This document shows, one piece after another, positions 61,731 through 64,000 of a DNA stretch of 64,000 bases. The DNA comes from CAZSDU01 sp964429135. Lineage in GTDB: Bacteria; Bacteroidota; Bacteroidia; Bacteroidales; FEN-979. Each line of letters begins with the position of its first letter. Position 1 is the first letter of the stretch. The stretch is taken from the NCBI GenBank assembly GCA_964429135.1, contig CAYSAU010000010.1, positions 1 to 64,000 of the forward strand. The letters run 5' to 3'. The notes beneath the pieces are model-generated. The model was not told the DNA's origin and did not search any database. It worked only from the letters and a program-made list of their open reading frames with translations. The position numbers and the translations under genes are program-made.

Positions 61731-63032
61731 ATGAAAAGTAAATTTTACCTGCTGTTTTTCTTCACCGGAATGGGACTGCTGATCAACGGCGGCTGTTCAA
61801 CCCAGCCAAAGCTTACCAAAGAAGAAGCCACCCAGAAGCTGGCTGACCTTAAAATGAAATATGATATTGCAAACACCCAGTGGTATGATATTTATAACCA
61901 GGGACTGATTCCCGGGGCTGAAGAAGCCGGCAAGTTTATTGTGCAGGCGCAAAATGCCCTGGATTCAGGAGAGATGAAAAAGGCAGAAGCCCTGATTGTT
62001 CAGGCCGATACGTTACTGAAGACCTATACCATGGCCAACCTGCCCGATTACGATCCGCCGACTCCGCTGGCCAATCCTGCCGATCACGGCAAAGTGCACA
62101 AGGCCACCTTACAGGATCTAAGGTCCATGGAGTTTTATGGTGTTCCGAGATGGAATTACTGGTTCAATTTTGTTGGGAAAGCCGACGACGAAACCCTGTA
62201 CATGGCATATGCCTACATCAACCATCATGGTACTGGAAAGATCACCCCACCCATTGTTTTTGCCATGAGTACGAGCAAAGACCCTTCCAATATTCTGAAG
62301 GTGAAATTCACCGGTGAGCCTACGCTGAAAGACACGAAAGATGCGCGTATCTGGATTGTCAGGGAGGATGATAAAACATTAACATACACTTTAAAAGATG
62401 GCAAAGTGGGGATTAAATTCGAGTCAAAAGAGCTTACCGTGGATGTGGCCTCCGTCATGCAGTATTCGTTCTGGTACAACAAGAATGTAAATTATGCCGA
62501 GATGATGCCGGGAGCCCCCATGGCGGGGTTTGAAGAGACCGGTGCCGCGGAGGGTTACTTTCTGATAAACGGTGAGAAAATCCCTGTAAAAGGCTTTGGA
62601 GAATCCGAGAACCTGTTTTGCGGTGGCAAAGGAGTTGACTATCGCAGTGCGCTGATCAAATATGGAAACGAATGGTGGGTGCCATTCCACTCCGATCAGG
62701 CTCAGGGGCTAATCTGCATGACTGGAAAATATAAGGATGCAGGCCTATACCTCAACGGGAAATATGTGGTCCCTTCATCGGTTGAAGTGGTGCCGATTGA
62801 AGCGAACAAATCTTTCAAACTGAACCTGAAGACTTCGGAAGGAGATCTTGACCTGATTATCACTTGCTGGGGATGGGATCCTCCGCTGTATGAACATTGG
62901 GCCACCTGTGAAGGGACTTTCAACGGACAAAACCTTACCAACGGCTATGCATGGCTGGAGCACATCCCGCAGGGAGGAGTGAACAATAGTCCTCCGGTTG
63001 GAGGAAGAAAAGGATTACCAGAGAAAAAGTAA
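61731..63032 (+). CDS. Lipoprotein, paralogue 2 of the preceding gene
   Basis: The 433-residue product has a lipoprotein signal peptide (ending N-G-G-C) and the same layout as its neighbour: helical N-terminal part (about 30-95), beta-rich body with A-G-F-E-E-T-G-A-A-E-G-Y-F, K-Y-G-N-E-W-W-V-P-F-H-S-D-Q-A-Q-G and, near the end, L-T-N-G-Y-A-W-L-E-H. Similarity to paralogue 1 is clear in the C-terminal half and weaker in the N-terminal part, so the duplication is old. It closes the operon, with its stop 1 bp from the convergent molybdenum hydroxylase gene. Function unknown. Confidence 0.65.
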   Translation: MKSKFYLLFFFTGMGLLINGGCSTQPKLTKEEATQKLADLKMKYDIANTQWYDIYNQGLIPGAEEAGKFIVQAQNALDSGEMKKAEALIVQADTLLKTYTMANLPDYDPPTPLANPADHGKVHKATLQDLRSMEFYGVPRWNYWFNFVGKADDETLYMAYAYINHHGTGKITPPIVFAMSTSKDPSNILKVKFTGEPTLKDTKDARIWIVREDDKTLTYTLKDGKVGIKFESKELTVDVASVMQYSFWYNKNVNYAEMMPGAPMAGFEETGAAEGYFLINGEKIPVKGFGESENLFCGGKGVDYRSALIKYGNEWWVPFHSDQAQGLICMTGKYKDAGLYLNGKYVVPSSVEVVPIEANKSFKLNLKTSEGDLDLIITCWGWDPPLYEHWATCEGTFNGQNLTNGYAWLEHIPQGGVNNSPPVGGRKGLPEKK

Positions 63033-63033
63033 T

Positions 63034-64000
63034 TCAGGATTTTTTTATTTTCTCCGACGAAAGCAGGATCACCTCGCTGGTGGCAGGTAAAGCAAAATCA
63101 GGTTCGTTCTGATGCCCGTCGATGGCTGAAATGGCATCTTTAATGGCTAACCATACGGAGAGTCCGAGCATAAAAGGCGGCTCTCCGATGGCTTTGCTTT
63201 TCAGAATGGTACCAGGGTTTGGAACATGTTTCAATATTTCTACCCTGAAATCTTTGGGAATGTCGTTAATGGTTGGGATCTTATAGGTATCGGGAGAATG
63301 GGTCAGTAAATTCCCTGTTTTATCCCATTTGATTTCTTCGGTGGTGCACCATCCTACACCCTGAACAAAACCACCCTGTATCTGTCCCAGGTCGATCGCT
63401 TCGTTGATGGAATCCCCCGCGTCCTGAACAATATCGGTACGCAGCAGACTGTACTGCCCGGTCAGGGTATCAATCATAACTTCTGATACTGCCATCCCGT
63501 AAGAGAAATAGAAGAATGGTTTTCCCTGTCCGCTTTCACGATCGAAAAAAATACCCGGGGTCCTATAGTAACCTGTAGCGCTCAGGCTTATCTGGCTGAG
63601 ATGAGCCAGTTTGCATAATTCATCAAAAGGGGTTGTGAGGGGGAGATTTTCTTTTTCAGATAGTTCTTTCAGCCTTGCTTTGATTTTTTCTATGGCATTT
63701 TTTACCGCCATGCCATTGATATCACTACCGGAAGATGCTGCAGTGGGAGAGGTGTTCGGCACCTTGGAGGTATTGGTGGCATTCACTTTGATTCGATCAG
63801 CAGAAATACCTAGTTCAATGGCTGCAATCTGTTGCATTTTAGTGTGTAGACCTTGCCCCATTTCCGTACCTCCATGATTGACGAGAACGCTTCCGTCTGT
63901 GTAAATATTTACCAGGGCTCCGGCTTGGTTAAGGAAGGATGAGGTAAAGGATATCCCGAATTTTACCGGCATCATAGCTAGGCCTTTTTTGCAGAATTCG
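63034..64000 (-). CDS. Xanthine dehydrogenase-type molybdopterin subunit, 3' part (5' end off the window)
   Basis: The visible 321 residues are the C-terminal part of a molybdenum hydroxylase large subunit: a K-K-G-L-A-M-M-P-V-K-F-G-I-S-F start of the second Mo domain, N-H-G-G-T-E-M-G-Q-G-L-H-T-K, S-P-T-A-A-S-S-G-S-D, Q-G-G-F-V-Q-G-V-G-W and the late K-A-I-G-E-P-P-F-M-L-G with the catalytic Glu. This is the XdhB (bacterial XDH large chain) type, distinct from the fused XdhD-type enzyme at 43331. It suggests that purine-related genes continue beyond the right edge. Confidence 0.93.
   Translation of the reverse strand, partial: EFCKKGLAMMPVKFGISFTSSFLNQAGALVNIYTDGSVLVNHGGTEMGQGLHTKMQQIAAIELGISADRIKVNATNTSKVPNTSPTAASSGSDINGMAVKNAIEKIKARLKELSEKENLPLTTPFDELCKLAHLSQISLSATGYYRTPGIFFDRESGQGKPFFYFSYGMAVSEVMIDTLTGQYSLLRTDIVQDAGDSINEAIDLGQIQGGFVQGVGWCTTEEIKWDKTGNLLTHSPDTYKIPTINDIPKDFRVEILKHVPNPGTILKSKAIGEPPFMLGLSVWLAIKDAISAIDGHQNEPDFALPATSEVILLSSEKIKKS

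Overview
The window is chromosomal DNA from a member of the Bacteroidota, most likely an anaerobic Bacteroidales-like lineage. The evidence is the gene content (DUF4270 lipoprotein, a GT5-only starch-synthase-like protein, a DUF177-rpmF-plsX-fabH operon, ileS-dksA-like-lspA, coaX-OMP-lptC-ppiD), a nuclease with a type IX secretion C-terminal domain, and repeated promoters of the phylum-specific TAnnTTTG type just upstream of genes.

Layout. 1-2150: a large serine recombinase gene whose 3' quarter is duplicated as a perfect 375-bp inverted repeat; the repeat ends inside the last codons of glmS, so an integrative element appears to have used the glmS 3' end as its target. 2111-6194: glmS, a DUF4270 lipoprotein and a GT5-type protein (minus strand). 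6562-12914: secreted or outer-membrane unknowns, a one-chain fusion of the three subunits of HcnABC/OoxAB-type amino acid dehydrogenases, and a proline dehydrogenase tail-to-tail with it. 13022-33515: mostly housekeeping (fatty acid/phospholipid start genes, ileS, lspA, atpDC, ppiD, lptC, coaX, tRNA-Phe) plus a T9SS-exported endonuclease and a GT22-type mannosyltransferase. 33520-36528: an M16C protease.

36649-54233 is a purine degradation island: guanine deaminase, YgfK, two fold-type II PLP enzymes, an XdhD-type molybdenum hydroxylase, SsnA, a dihydropyrimidinase-like HyuA, YgeW and YgeY. This matches the gene set that established work links to anaerobic purine/urate breakdown, except that a recognisable YgeX (diaminopropionate ammonia-lyase) is absent and two other PLP enzymes occupy its place. 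A single-chain type IIG-like restriction-modification gene lies inside the island on the opposite strand. Several genes of the island carry in-frame repeat insertions or repeat-derived C-terminal tails. Another molybdenum hydroxylase large subunit runs off the right edge.

54357-63032 holds a membrane-anchored TPR/LuxR-type regulator, a receiver-like protein without its phosphorylation site, and a probable operon of exported proteins: a phenol-MetA-type outer-membrane protein, a homologue of linalool dehydratase/isomerase, a DUF4136-like lipoprotein and two paralogous lipoproteins. This operon is the best candidate for an undescribed system: an envelope-located pathway acting on a hydrophobic, possibly terpenoid, substrate. 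The inverted-repeat recombinase locus at glmS is the second. All functional calls come from reading motifs by eye; no database search was run.
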